This document shows positions 17,579-27,149 of a stretch of 64,000 bases of DNA, in pieces; the first letter of the stretch is position 1; each line of letters begins with the position of its first letter. The notes below the pieces were generated by a model, which did no database searches, was not told the origin of the DNA, and saw only the letters and a program-made list of their open reading frames with translations. The translations under genes were made by a program, and so were the position numbers. Origin of the DNA: Vibrio palustris (GTDB lineage Bacteria; Pseudomonadota; Gammaproteobacteria; Enterobacterales; Vibrionaceae); the NCBI RefSeq assembly GCF_024346995.1, contig NZ_AP024887.1, positions 1,240,001 to 1,304,000 of the forward strand, read 5' to 3'.

Positions 17579-18622
17579 ATGTTAAAACCATTGCTCATAT
17601 TCAGTGTGCCGTTTTTGATGGTGGGCTGTAGTACACCGTCGTCGGTGTCTGCCAACAAAACACCATTGCAACGCCAAGATTGGATATTAGTGTGTAATAA
17701 TGAAAATACCTGTAGCGCCGCAGGATATACGAAGCCCGGCAGTGAGCATCCATCCGCAGTTAAGTTAACTCGCCGAGCTGGCGGGGACGCCGATTTTCAA
17801 GGTAAAGTTTTCTTTCAATCCGCCCAACACACTCACCAGAATAGGCAATCTTACCGTCTAACGGTCAATGGACAAGCGTTGGGGCGTATTGCCAACAGTG
17901 GTCATTTAACGCGCCCACAAGTGAATGCTTTAACTGATGCAATGCAGAGCAATTCACCGAGCATCATCGTCTCTGAAGGTAAAGAGAGTTGGCCGATATC
18001 AACGCAGGGCGCACGTGATGTATTTCGTCAAATGGATGATATTCAACAACGTAATGGCACGCCTAGCGCCGTGATCGATAAAGGTAATAACTCTACTGCA
18101 AGTGTCCCCGCAGCTCCTTTTGTGCCAGTAATTTATCCAGTCAATGTCATTGATGACAACGTAAAACCTGTGAAAAAAGGACAAGCTGCTTATCAACACT
18201 TCAGTCCTGTGATGAATAAGCTTATGCAGGCGCAATGTCCTGATATGGCGCCGAAAAAGCAAGGAAAACCGGTACCATTAGCGCATTTTAACGTCGCTAA
18301 ATTAACGGAAAAGCGGACATTACTGACCGCTACATGCTACTCAGGTGCGTATAACCAAGGTCAGTTAGCGGTGGTGGTGAAAAATGATAAACCGTTTTTT
18401 AAGCCACAGATTGTCAGTAAAAAAGTGAATCATTACCAGCACGGTGTGTTGGCGTATACTCATAAAGGTCGCGGTATTGGCGATTGTATGACTCATGGTA
18501 AATGGGTGTTCGATGGATTTAAGTTTGCTAAAGTCACACAAAGTACCACAGGATTGTGCCGCGAAATTGCGAGCGGTATTGATGCAATGACGCAGTATCA
18601 TGCGGTTGTTGCGTCACGCTAA
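17579..18622 (+). CDS. DUF1176 lipoprotein
   Basis: This 347-residue protein has a lipoprotein signal (MLKPLLIFSVPFLMVGC, lipobox VGC at residue 17). The mature part contains WILVCNNENTCSAAGY near 34-50, a DUF1176 hallmark, and C-terminal paired cysteines (GIGDCMTH, GLCREIASG). Its function is unknown. It is followed 33 bases later by an MliC-like lipoprotein, and the two probably form an operon that ends at a shared terminator. Confidence 0.8.
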   Translation: MLKPLLIFSVPFLMVGCSTPSSVSANKTPLQRQDWILVCNNENTCSAAGYTKPGSEHPSAVKLTRRAGGDADFQGKVFFQSAQHTHQNRQSYRLTVNGQALGRIANSGHLTRPQVNALTDAMQSNSPSIIVSEGKESWPISTQGARDVFRQMDDIQQRNGTPSAVIDKGNNSTASVPAAPFVPVIYPVNVIDDNVKPVKKGQAAYQHFSPVMNKLMQAQCPDMAPKKQGKPVPLAHFNVAKLTEKRTLLTATCYSGAYNQGQLAVVVKNDKPFFKPQIVSKKVNHYQHGVLAYTHKGRGIGDCMTHGKWVFDGFKFAKVTQSTTGLCREIASGIDAMTQYHAVVASR

Positions 18623-18655
18623 TCTGAGAGGGATAGAACGTGTTGAGGAGATATT

Positions 18656-18997
18656 ATGATATGGAATAATTCTAGCATGATCGCTATGCTCGCCATGAGT
18701 AGTCTAGGGCTGACTGGCTGCGTCGAAGTGGGGTCTTCATCGGCACCGCTAGATTCTGACACGTCTATCCCTCATGCGGTGACTTATCACTGTGGCTCAT
18801 TAGACGATGTATATGTGCAATATACCGATTCCGACGTTATAGCGTTATCAACGCAAACGGATACAACGGTGTTACAAGGTGCCGAGTCTGCATCTGGTGC
18901 GCGTTATATTGGCGAGTCTATTGAGTTTTGGGCTAAAGACAATTCGGCGCTCCTAACCATTGATAATACCTTGTATCATTGCGTACAAGCGCGATAA
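18656..18997 (+). CDS. mliC: MliC-family lysozyme inhibitor lipoprotein
   Basis: This 113-residue protein has a lipobox LTGC at about residue 22. The mature domain carries the MliC pattern: TYHCGS at the first conserved Cys, then ASGARYIGESIEFWAKDNSALLTI (the SGxxY and FW-K signature, split here by residues about 82-105), and a final Cys in LYHCVQ. Members inhibit C-type lysozyme in the periplasm or at the outer membrane. GAGGAG lies five bases before the ATG. Family membership is assigned from the motif pattern alone. Confidence 0.72.
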   Translation: MIWNNSSMIAMLAMSSLGLTGCVEVGSSSAPLDSDTSIPHAVTYHCGSLDDVYVQYTDSDVIALSTQTDTTVLQGAESASGARYIGESIEFWAKDNSALLTIDNTLYHCVQAR

Positions 18998-19021
18998 GGG
19001 ATATGAGCATTGCGTCTTAAA

Positions 19022-19052
19022 AATGGGGAACAGAACGTTCCCCATTTTTTAT
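19022..19052. terminator. Bidirectional rho-independent terminator
   Basis: ATGGGGAAC-aga-ACGTTCCCCAT followed by a T-run and preceded by A residues. It lies between the converging mliC and NUP-family genes and can serve both. Confidence 0.8.
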
Positions 19053-19069
19053 TCTTTGCGTAACCTGTT

Positions 19070-20107
19070 CTATTTAACTTGTTGTTTTATCCCGTCTTTC
19101 CAATCAGACCAATGGTGCGATATTGCGTATGAGACAGCATGAGCAACGCGGTACGCATTGACGGTGGCCGGTTTATAGCCAGCTTTACTTTGCGTTAATG
19201 TCGTTAGTGGTGTGCTTTCTGGCGTTTCTTGATCAAAATTGGATGCCGTACGTAGGACTAATACCCGATCGAAGTCTAAGCGATTGGCTTGCGACGCGCG
19301 CTTCAATGCGGTAAGACTGGCATTATCTTCCATCTGTGTTGTACAAATTTTTGCTTTACCTTGCGTGAGTAAAGCTGCGTGTTTTTGCATGGCTTGCGCG
19401 ATCTTAGACCCGGCCCAAAACGTATCACTGGAGAGCGTGTCACAGATAGACACTCGGGGCTTACTCGCAGCAATAGAGTTTGCTTTAAACGTCGAACGCT
19501 CCTTTTGCGCTTGTGGCGTATCGAATAGTTTCACTGATTTGCTGATTGTATACGCTTGGTTAACCAGAGCTTCGTTGAGATGATACACTTCTGTACCAGC
19601 ATGCCATTGTGGCTTTTTGCCGGGAGCATCGCTACCTAATTCGAAGACACCATGCTGCCATGTTTTTGGGGTTTGGCGTGTGTCGATGCGGTGCAGTAAC
19701 CCTCCATCAATCACATAACGAGCCCAATGAGCTGAACCTAGTGTCCCATATTTAGGCTCTACACCTCCGACACCCGCAATAATAAAATAAGTATGCGATA
19801 GGTCTAAGCGAGAATTGAATGCGACCGCAGTTAACGTGGTGGCTGCGTTCGCATAGCCCATTGCGGTTGTTACCATACATACATCATTATTGGTACAAGA
19901 CATATTAGGATACTCGGGGTTGAGCCCAGGCAATGATATGGAGCGCGTAAACTTTTCCTCGTCAAGCCAAGGCTTAGCTTCGCCACCAAACATGGTGATG
20001 ATCATGACTTTTGGCGTAATAATAGTGTGTTTATCGGTCGTATAAGCATTGGCTGAGCCAGCAACGGCAAGGGCGCTCAGCGCGGTGAGAAAAGAACGTG
20101 TTATCAT
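19070..20107 (-). CDS. Purine nucleoside permease (NUP) family protein
   Basis: This 345-residue protein has a Sec signal peptide ending GSANA (about residue 20). The mature part contains KVMIITMFGGEAKPW, the VTTAMGYANAA region and the FIIAGVGGVEPKYGTLGSAHWARYVIDGG core (about 107-136), all typical of the NUP family first described for fungal nucleoside permeases. The core resembles nucleoside phosphorylase folds. Bacterial members are exported, so a periplasmic nucleoside-binding or cleaving role is possible. It stands alone between two terminators or gaps. Confidence 0.78.
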   Translation of the reverse strand: MITRSFLTALSALAVAGSANAYTTDKHTIITPKVMIITMFGGEAKPWLDEEKFTRSISLPGLNPEYPNMSCTNNDVCMVTTAMGYANAATTLTAVAFNSRLDLSHTYFIIAGVGGVEPKYGTLGSAHWARYVIDGGLLHRIDTRQTPKTWQHGVFELGSDAPGKKPQWHAGTEVYHLNEALVNQAYTISKSVKLFDTPQAQKERSTFKANSIAASKPRVSICDTLSSDTFWAGSKIAQAMQKHAALLTQGKAKICTTQMEDNASLTALKRASQANRLDFDRVLVLRTASNFDQETPESTPLTTLTQSKAGYKPATVNAYRVAHAVSYAISHHWSDWKDGIKQQVK

Positions 20108-20204
20108 GATATCCCTATAAAAGTAAAAAGCGCCAAGATACTAACAAAATTTTCTGAGGATCCCCAGAAGGTTATCTCAAGACGCGTATCAGGATAATGA
20201 AGGG

Positions 20205-22142
20205 CTAGTCCGCTCTATGCTCACGAACGGCTTGTTTGACTTGTGCAAAAGGATAGTCTGCCAACTGTGCAAAGCCAGCCATTTTATTGGCTTTCACTTT
20301 CGTTGTCATTGGGTTGGTTAAACCGCATAGAAAACGACTAATTGCAGCGTTTGTCAGCGTAATATCCTGCTGATGGCAAGCCTCAACAAACGGCGCGATC
20401 CACTGCGGAATGGCATCATGAGGCAGCGGGGCTAATTCAGCACTAGGCAGTTGTGCGACCGAGCCTGAACACACTGAGCAATGCCCACAATGCTGGGGAG
20501 CATGGTTATCAGAGAAATAGCGCGCCAGCTCTTGGCTCAGACAGTTATTACTCGCAAAAAAGTCTAGCATGACCTGAATTCGTTCAATTTCACTGCGCTC
20601 TTTTTGCAAAAAGAGTTGATGTAAACGTTCCACCACCTCTACTACTGGAGTCTCGGTATGTAATACCCGATAGACATCGGTAATTTGCTTACTTTCTAAT
20701 TCGATCCAGCCTTGTTCATGAAAGTAGTCAATTGCTGCAATTACTCGGCGGCGATCGGCATGACATTGTTGCCATAAGCGCTCAAAATCTAATGTGTACC
20801 ATATTTTGGCAGGAATAGAACATTGGAAGATGTCGGCAACAAATTGACGTCGCTCGCCGTTAAAACGCGCGATGATATTTTTGATTGAATCAATAAGTTT
20901 AAAGCGATAGGTCGCAAAATAGCTGTATTGAGCTTCTATCACTTGCTCAAGCTCTAGATAAACCAGTAACGTTTTTAGCGGCAGTAGGCGGATATGGCTA
21001 TCGCGTGAAAGGCGATTCATCATTACTTCCCATTCCCCTTGCTCACTTTGATAGATTTGCTCAATAACGGTGGCAATCGAGGGTTTGTCGGGAGTATCTC
21101 CGTAGATGAAATTCTCTAACACATTCACATGTTCTGTATTGGCAAGTGTAATGCAATCTGACGGTTGCCCATCTCGCCCAGCTCGGCCAATTTCTTGTGA
21201 ATAATTTTCTATCGATTTGGGTAAATCATAATGAATCACTCGGCGGATATCGGCTTTGTCTATGCCCATGCCAAAGGCGATTGTAGCGACAATGCACGGA
21301 ATCTGACCTTGCATAAATTGAGATTGGATAAACTCGCGTTGGTCATTGGCTAACCCTGCATGATAGGCGATGGCATTGATCCCAGCTCGTTGCAAAGTAC
21401 TGGCGACATCTTCAGCGGTTTTTTGTAATGTGACGTAGACAATTGTCGGTGAATGAGGCGCTTGTTGGAGTATATTTTCTAATTGAGCAGTTTTGTCTGC
21501 GTCTTGGCATGGCTGTACACAGAGCGTTAAATTGGGGCGATAGAAACCGGTAATCGTGATGGCATCACGGGGGATGGCGAATTTTTCACTCATGTCAGTG
21601 ACGACTTGCTCCGTTGCGGTCGCCGTCAACAATAACACTTGAGGGATGTTTAACTCATGACGATAACGAGGCAGTTTTAAGTAGTCAGGACGAAAGTTAT
21701 GACCCCATTCAGAAATACAGTGTGCTTCATCGACAACCAAGAGCGAAATCGGCACTTGAGATATAAACTGGCGAAAACGTTCGTTTTTTAGTCTCTCGAC
21801 GGAAATCATCAAGATACGCAGCTCCCCTGAGCGCGCTTGTTGCATGACTTGCTGTACGCTGGCTCGGTCTTGGGTTGAGTCAATACTCGCCGCAGCAATC
21901 CCTTTGCTATGTAAAAACGCCAACTGATCTTGCATTAACGCCAGGAGTGGGGATATCACCAAAGTGAGATGCGGGAGATGTAAGGCCGGTAGTTGATAAC
22001 AGAGTGATTTACCTGATCCGGTGGGAAATATCGCCGCAGCTGATTGACCGTCCGCGACACGTGAAATGACTTCTGATTGTCCATGCCGGAGTGTATCAAA
22101 GCCAAAATAGTGTTGTAGCGTGTCTTCAATGGGAGTCGTCAT
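20205..22142 (-). CDS. RecQ-family ATP-dependent DNA helicase
   Basis: This 645-residue helicase has Walker A PTGSGKSLCYQLPA (about 40-53 from the chosen start), the DEAH box VVDEAHCISEWGHNFRPDY, the helicase C motif QEIGRAGRDGQ, and a zinc-binding cysteine set (NNCLSQELARYF then HCGHCSVC). No HRDC domain is apparent at the C-terminus, so this is probably a second RecQ-type enzyme rather than the standard RecQ. The start at 22142 (MTTPIEDTLQ) is chosen because GAGGACAG stands just upstream. The frame is open 16 codons further, without a better site. Confidence 0.88.
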   Translation of the reverse strand: MTTPIEDTLQHYFGFDTLRHGQSEVISRVADGQSAAAIFPTGSGKSLCYQLPALHLPHLTLVISPLLALMQDQLAFLHSKGIAAASIDSTQDRASVQQVMQQARSGELRILMISVERLKNERFRQFISQVPISLLVVDEAHCISEWGHNFRPDYLKLPRYRHELNIPQVLLLTATATEQVVTDMSEKFAIPRDAITITGFYRPNLTLCVQPCQDADKTAQLENILQQAPHSPTIVYVTLQKTAEDVASTLQRAGINAIAYHAGLANDQREFIQSQFMQGQIPCIVATIAFGMGIDKADIRRVIHYDLPKSIENYSQEIGRAGRDGQPSDCITLANTEHVNVLENFIYGDTPDKPSIATVIEQIYQSEQGEWEVMMNRLSRDSHIRLLPLKTLLVYLELEQVIEAQYSYFATYRFKLIDSIKNIIARFNGERRQFVADIFQCSIPAKIWYTLDFERLWQQCHADRRRVIAAIDYFHEQGWIELESKQITDVYRVLHTETPVVEVVERLHQLFLQKERSEIERIQVMLDFFASNNCLSQELARYFSDNHAPQHCGHCSVCSGSVAQLPSAELAPLPHDAIPQWIAPFVEACHQQDITLTNAAISRFLCGLTNPMTTKVKANKMAGFAQLADYPFAQVKQAVREHRAD

Positions 22143-22260
22143 GTTGCTGTCCTCGGCTGGGGGATAAATACGAGCGGTGTTGGTACCCAAATAGCGTATA
22201 AAGTCCTTATCAATATAACTAATTTAATGCGACTTTAAGCTCTATGGTATCTCTGTGTGA

Positions 22261-22307
22261 TGCGAACCACGCTTCGCCAGAGCGTCTCCCGCGACGTGGT
22301 ATTCGCA
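22261..22307. repeat. Inverted repeat between recQ-type gene and efflux operon
   Basis: GCGAAcCACG near 22263 and CGTGGtaTTCGC near 22296 form an imperfect inverted repeat with a GC-rich interior. There is no T-run. It sits downstream of the efflux operon and upstream of the helicase gene, and may be a terminator-like or mRNA-stability structure. Confidence 0.35.
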
Positions 22308-22374
22308 GCACTATGTTATGAGGCGGTGTCTAAACGTATTGCTTTGACTACATAGATAAAGGCAAAGCAAGTGG

Positions 22375-23793
22375 TTAAGATGATGTGTTTTCGCCGGAAA
22401 GCAGTGGCTCTGCGTCGGTGAGAACATCTTTCCCGCCTAAGCTCTGATAAACCGTCGCTAAATTGACTAATTGGTTATAGCGATTTTCTAGTAATGCGGC
22501 TTTGGCATTACGGGCATTTTCTTGTGCATCTAACAAGTCAGTAATGCTGATTGCTCCGTTTTCATATTGACTAAGATAAATGGATTCGGCTTCTGAGGCA
22601 TTATTGAACTGTTGTTGCAGCTTATCTTGTTGGATACGCAAATTAATCCGTGCGGATAGGGCATTATTCACATCTTCGAACGCGGAATAGAGCGTTTGGC
22701 GATAATTGACAACTGCGGTTTGATAATTCACATCTGATATATCACGGGTCAACTGCATTTGATTCCAATTTAAAAATGGCAGAGTGAGGTTGGCCCCCAG
22801 CGTACCAATAGGGTTAGACAGCAAGTTACTCAATTGCTCAGATGTCCCACCAATAGCACCGGTTAAACTCAGTTGTGGGAAAAATGCACCATCGGTAGCA
22901 TCTTTTGAGGCTAAAGCGGATTTTAATTGATACAAAGCGGATTTAACATCAGGGCGACGTTTGAGTAGTTGCGCTGGAATACCGGCATGGATCTTCGGTA
23001 ATTCGCCGGTTGGTAACGGTTTGAGTGGTAATGACATCGCTTTAGGCGCTTGATTAAATAAGACTGCCAACGCATTGCGAGCTTCTAAAAACTGCTGCAC
23101 AAAACTGCTGTGAGTCGCTTCTAAACCCGCTAAATTGCGTTTTGCTTCAAGCACATTTAATCGTGACACCGCACCATGAGAATATTGGCTGTTTGCCAGC
23201 TTCAAAGTGGACTTTGCTGACGCGATATTTTCTTTGCTCAGCTCTAAGCGCTGGTGGAGATAATTAACTTGCCAATAAAGTTGGGCAGTTGTTGATACTA
23301 AGCTTTGTGCGGTCGCTTCTAAATCTTCTTGGCTAGCCATCGCGGCCCATGAGCTGGCATCACTTTGCCGAGACAGCTTGCTCCATAAGTCGATTTCATA
23401 ATTTAAGCTAAGATTGGTTGAATAGCTTGCTGTACTGCTATTGCCGTTGTCGAGTGCTTTAGAGCGTTGAGCGGACGTTGTAGAATTAACATCTGGATAA
23501 AGTGCTCTTTCATCAATGCCTGCATTCAAACGGGCTTTTTTGAGCGTGAGTGCAGCAAGAATTAAATCGTTATTGGTGTTGAGTGTACGCTTAATTAATT
23601 GATTCAGCTTAGGATCGTGTAATTGAGTCCACCACTGGCTGGTAATGGCCCGTTTACTATCGATTGCTTTATTATGTTGCCACTGGGCTGGGACATCCGT
23701 TTGTGGAGCCTTAAACTCTGAACGGTTGACACATCCCACCATAAATGAAACGCACATTGCCACCGTGGTCATATGAATTATCGGTTTTATCAT
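22375..23793 (-). CDS. Outer membrane efflux factor (NodT/OprM-type lipoprotein)
   Basis: This 472-residue TolC-family protein has a lipoprotein signal (CVSFMVGC at about residue 21). Two repeated OEP segments carry the long helices (AKSTLKLANSQYSHGAVSRL and EAESIYLSQYENGAISITDLLDAQ) and the beta-barrel strands. It would form the exit duct for the MacAB pump. Its start lies 6 bases after the macB stop, so macA-macB-OMF is a complete tripartite operon. Having its own outer membrane factor differs from E. coli, where MacAB uses TolC. Confidence 0.88.
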   Translation of the reverse strand: MIKPIIHMTTVAMCVSFMVGCVNRSEFKAPQTDVPAQWQHNKAIDSKRAITSQWWTQLHDPKLNQLIKRTLNTNNDLILAALTLKKARLNAGIDERALYPDVNSTTSAQRSKALDNGNSSTASYSTNLSLNYEIDLWSKLSRQSDASSWAAMASQEDLEATAQSLVSTTAQLYWQVNYLHQRLELSKENIASAKSTLKLANSQYSHGAVSRLNVLEAKRNLAGLEATHSSFVQQFLEARNALAVLFNQAPKAMSLPLKPLPTGELPKIHAGIPAQLLKRRPDVKSALYQLKSALASKDATDGAFFPQLSLTGAIGGTSEQLSNLLSNPIGTLGANLTLPFLNWNQMQLTRDISDVNYQTAVVNYRQTLYSAFEDVNNALSARINLRIQQDKLQQQFNNASEAESIYLSQYENGAISITDLLDAQENARNAKAALLENRYNQLVNLATVYQSLGGKDVLTDAEPLLSGENTSS

Positions 23794-23799
23794 GACAAA

Positions 23800-25788
23800 C
23801 TACTCTCTAGATAAGGCATCAATTGGGTTGAGTTTCGCAGCATTACGCGCTGGCAAAAAGCCAAACACGATCCCGATGAGGGTAGAGCATACAAACGCAT
23901 AGACAATGGAAGCGGTTGAGTAAACCATTTGGATATTGCCTTTGACCACAGCGTCAAATACCGCCCCAATTCCAAAGGCTAAGCCAATACCAATCGCACC
24001 ACCACACAGGCACACGAGAATGGCCTCGATAAGAAATTGGCGTAAGATATCGGCTTGTCGGGCGCCCACGGCCATGCGCACACCAATTTCTTTGGTTCGC
24101 TCTGTGACAGATACCAGCATAATGTTCATTACACCGATCCCGCCGACAATGAGCGAGATAATAGCAATCGCAGAGATTAAAATAGCCATTGTTTGCGTCG
24201 ATTTCTCAACATTCTTACGCACGGTATCAAAGTTAAACGTAAAGAAGTCTTTCACGCCATGACGCATCTTCATGAGTGAGTTAATCGCTTGCTCGCCAGA
24301 CTTCATTGGCGTGCCATCTTTAATGCGGATAATGATGGTGCTTAAATAATAACTGCCTAAAAATCGCGTATTAACCGTAGTATAAGGAACCCAAATTTCG
24401 AGCTGTTCACTATTGCCAAATGGACTACTGGTTGGCTCCGTAACGCCAATGATTCGCACTGGAATATTATTGATGATCAGCACTTTGCCAACCGCATTGG
24501 TGTCAGGAAAGATCTCTTTTCTCGTGTTGTCGTTAATGACGGCTTCTAATGCAATGGCGCGGGTACTTTGTGCATTGAATAACTGCCCACTGGCTAAGCT
24601 GAAGCCTTTCACACGGAAAAAATCTTGATTAACGCCAGTGAGGCGGGCGGTTTTATTTTTATCCAAATAACGCACGACTGCAGATGTAGAGATTTGCGGA
24701 GTGGCACTATCGACATAAGGCGCCGCTTTTAACGCTTCGACATCACTGTAATTAAGTGTTCGTATGCGGCCTGATTTTCGATCGCCAAATCCCTTCCCTG
24801 GATAGATGCTAATCGTATTCGTCCCCATGGATTTGAAGTTAGCTAAAATCGCTTCTTGTGAGCCTCGCCCCAATGCCACTACCGATACGACAGAGGCAAT
24901 ACCAATAATAATGCCGAGCATGGTCAGAAACGTGCGTAACTTATGGTTGGACATGGCAATGAGAGCCATTTTGAATGACTCAATTAATGCATCGACAAAC
25001 TGACCCGCGAAACGAAAGCTCCGTGTTGAGGGCGGGGCATCGTCAGGCGGTTGTGTGGTCGAGATGACAGGATCTGATGCTATGGTTGGAGAAGATGATT
25101 TTTCAGTGACGGTGTCACTTATTATTTCTCCATCTTTAATTTCTATAATTCGGTCGGCAAACTCGGCGACTGCCATATCGTGAGTGACCAAGACGATTGT
25201 GTGACCTTGCTGATGCAACTCGCGCAACAATTGCATCATCTCTTGTCCGCTTTTACTATCAAGCGCGCCGGTCGGCTCATCGGCAAGAATAACATCACCA
25301 CCATTCATCAACGCGCGTGCGACAGAAACGCGTTGCTGCTGCCCACCACTGAGCTGATTCGGTTTGTGATCCAGTCTATCGTGCAGGCCGAGCCGAGAAA
25401 GCAAAGCCGCCGCACGCTCTTCGCGGGCTTTCCGTTCTATGCCGGCATACACGGCGGGCATCTCAACGTTACCAAGGGCGTTCAAATCTCCTAACAAGTG
25501 ATAGCGTTGGAAAATAAACCCGAAATACTCACGTCTTAATCTAGCTAGTTCATCCGATTCCATATGTGAAGTATCTTGTCCATTGACCAGATACTGACCT
25601 TTGGTCGGCTGATCAAGACAGCCTAGCGTATTCATTAACGTTGATTTACCGGAACCCGAGGAGCCAACAATGGCGACCATTTCGCCCCGATTAATCGTTA
25701 AATTGATGTCATTGAGTACCGTTAATGATTCGTCGCCGGCGCTAAAAGAGCGAGAGACATGACGAACTTCAAGTAAAGGTGTTGACAT
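23800..25788 (-). CDS. macB: Macrolide export ATP-binding/permease protein MacB
   Basis: This 662-residue protein has an N-terminal ABC domain (Walker A GSSGSGKST at about 41-49, signature LSGGQQQRVSVARA, Walker B VILADEPTGALDS). It is followed by a helix (TFLTMLGIIIGIASVVSVVALG, about 288-309), a large periplasmic domain and three C-terminal helices with the NIMLVSVTERTKEIGVRMAVGA motif. MacB is a mechanotransmission-type exporter. Known substrates include macrolides, enterotoxin and peptides. The start overlaps the macA stop (TAATG). Confidence 0.92.
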   Translation of the reverse strand: MSTPLLEVRHVSRSFSAGDESLTVLNDINLTINRGEMVAIVGSSGSGKSTLMNTLGCLDQPTKGQYLVNGQDTSHMESDELARLRREYFGFIFQRYHLLGDLNALGNVEMPAVYAGIERKAREERAAALLSRLGLHDRLDHKPNQLSGGQQQRVSVARALMNGGDVILADEPTGALDSKSGQEMMQLLRELHQQGHTIVLVTHDMAVAEFADRIIEIKDGEIISDTVTEKSSSPTIASDPVISTTQPPDDAPPSTRSFRFAGQFVDALIESFKMALIAMSNHKLRTFLTMLGIIIGIASVVSVVALGRGSQEAILANFKSMGTNTISIYPGKGFGDRKSGRIRTLNYSDVEALKAAPYVDSATPQISTSAVVRYLDKNKTARLTGVNQDFFRVKGFSLASGQLFNAQSTRAIALEAVINDNTRKEIFPDTNAVGKVLIINNIPVRIIGVTEPTSSPFGNSEQLEIWVPYTTVNTRFLGSYYLSTIIIRIKDGTPMKSGEQAINSLMKMRHGVKDFFTFNFDTVRKNVEKSTQTMAILISAIAIISLIVGGIGVMNIMLVSVTERTKEIGVRMAVGARQADILRQFLIEAILVCLCGGAIGIGLAFGIGAVFDAVVKGNIQMVYSTASIVYAFVCSTLIGIVFGFLPARNAAKLNPIDALSRE

Positions 25789-26969
25789 TAAAACGGCCCT
25801 CGTCCGATTTTATCGGCAAAGTTGTCACCGCCTGGCATACCAACAATCACTTCGTCTCCTTGTTTTAGTCCAGATTCTATCTCTGTATTCACTTTGTTAT
25901 TTACGCCGATAGTCACATCACGATAGACCATCTTTCCTTGCTCTAAAACGGGCACTGTATAATGATTTTTCCCTGTGTCGTCAGTGGTAGAGCTAACAGC
26001 TTGAGAGGGCACCATCAATACGTTGTTGGCGTCTTGTAGAACAATAGAGACTTGAGCTGTCATACCAATTCGCAAAATGTGATTTGGGTTGGCAATATCG
26101 AATAATCCATAATAGTAAATCGCATCACTATCACCTGCGGATAAATTACTGTCATCGCCAGTCATGATAGTCGGCCCCGGTTCTATCGCACGCAGCTTGG
26201 CTACGTATTGATGTTCGGGATCGCCCATAATGGTGAAATGCACCGGCATGCCAGGTTTTACATGAATGATATCTGCTTCGGAAATCTCAACCTTGACGGT
26301 CATTTTGTTTAAGTTAGCCAACTCAATAATGGTGGGAGTGGTTTGATTGGCATTGACGGTTTGACCTTCGGATACCGCTTTATAAACAACGGTGCCGTCC
26401 ATAGGAGCTGAAATAGTGGTGTATCCTAAGTCGACTTTGGCGGTATCAAGTGAAATGGTCGCCTGCTGAATTTTTGCATCCAGTTGCTCGGCCTCTGCTT
26501 TAAAAATGGCAAGATTAGCTTCAGCACTTTCATAATCGGCCTTCGAGCTGGCTTGATCTTTGAGCATGGCTTGTTGACGTTGGTATTCTGCTTGCGCCTG
26601 GCGGATTTGTGCTTGTTTGGCGCGTAGTTGAGCTTGCAGACTATTGAGTGATGCCTGTGCTTCTTTTAGAGTATTTTGTTGCGTCATGCTATCGATTTGT
26701 GCGACGAGCTGACCTTGTTTGATATCGTCACCCAAATTGACCGCTAATCGATTAATTTGTCCTGATGCCTGCGCGCCGACTTCCACCATGGTTGATGCAT
26801 GCAACATACCTGTCGCCAATACGGTTTTTTCAATGTTACCCCGGGTGACCGGCTGAGTCGTATATTGCGGTTTTTCTGGTTCTGGAGCCATTAAGATATA
26901 AGCACCACCTGCAATAATTAATAAAATTAACGGGATAAAAACGATTTTACGTTTTAAAAAAGTAGGCAT
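25788..26969 (-). CDS. macA: Periplasmic adaptor protein MacA
   Basis: This 393-residue membrane-fusion protein has an N-terminal anchor helix (IVFIPLILLIIAGGAYILM, about 9-27). It has a split lipoyl domain (ASGQINRLAVNLGDDIKQGQLVAQID and APMDGTVVYKAVSEGQTVNA), a coiled-coil hairpin between the halves (about 95-175), and beta-barrel and membrane-proximal domains. It stimulates MacB and links it to the outer membrane factor. It is the first gene of the operon, and its promoter must lie in 26970-27080. Confidence 0.92.
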   Translation of the reverse strand: MPTFLKRKIVFIPLILLIIAGGAYILMAPEPEKPQYTTQPVTRGNIEKTVLATGMLHASTMVEVGAQASGQINRLAVNLGDDIKQGQLVAQIDSMTQQNTLKEAQASLNSLQAQLRAKQAQIRQAQAEYQRQQAMLKDQASSKADYESAEANLAIFKAEAEQLDAKIQQATISLDTAKVDLGYTTISAPMDGTVVYKAVSEGQTVNANQTTPTIIELANLNKMTVKVEISEADIIHVKPGMPVHFTIMGDPEHQYVAKLRAIEPGPTIMTGDDSNLSAGDSDAIYYYGLFDIANPNHILRIGMTAQVSIVLQDANNVLMVPSQAVSSTTDDTGKNHYTVPVLEQGKMVYRDVTIGVNNKVNTEIESGLKQGDEVIVGMPGGDNFADKIGRGPF

Positions 26970-27082
26970 AGATTGTGAGTGCTCATGGTGGGTGAATGAA
27001 ACGTATTAGATATTTATAAAACGAATTGAGCAGAGATGCAAAGATAAAAAGGCTGAAATATTAATGGATTACAGTCTTATCT

Positions 27083-27121
27083 ATAAACCGGGGGCAAACG
27101 TTTGTTTTCGCCCCCGGTTAT
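27083..27121 (-). terminator. Stem-loop terminator downstream of sdaA
   Basis: AACCGGGGGC and GCCCCCGGTT form a perfect 10-bp GC-rich stem around a 17-base loop. On the minus strand it is followed by a short T-rich stretch. It separates sdaA from macA. Confidence 0.65.
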
Positions 27122-27149
27122 AAATATATGATTATTAGCTAATTAAGCC

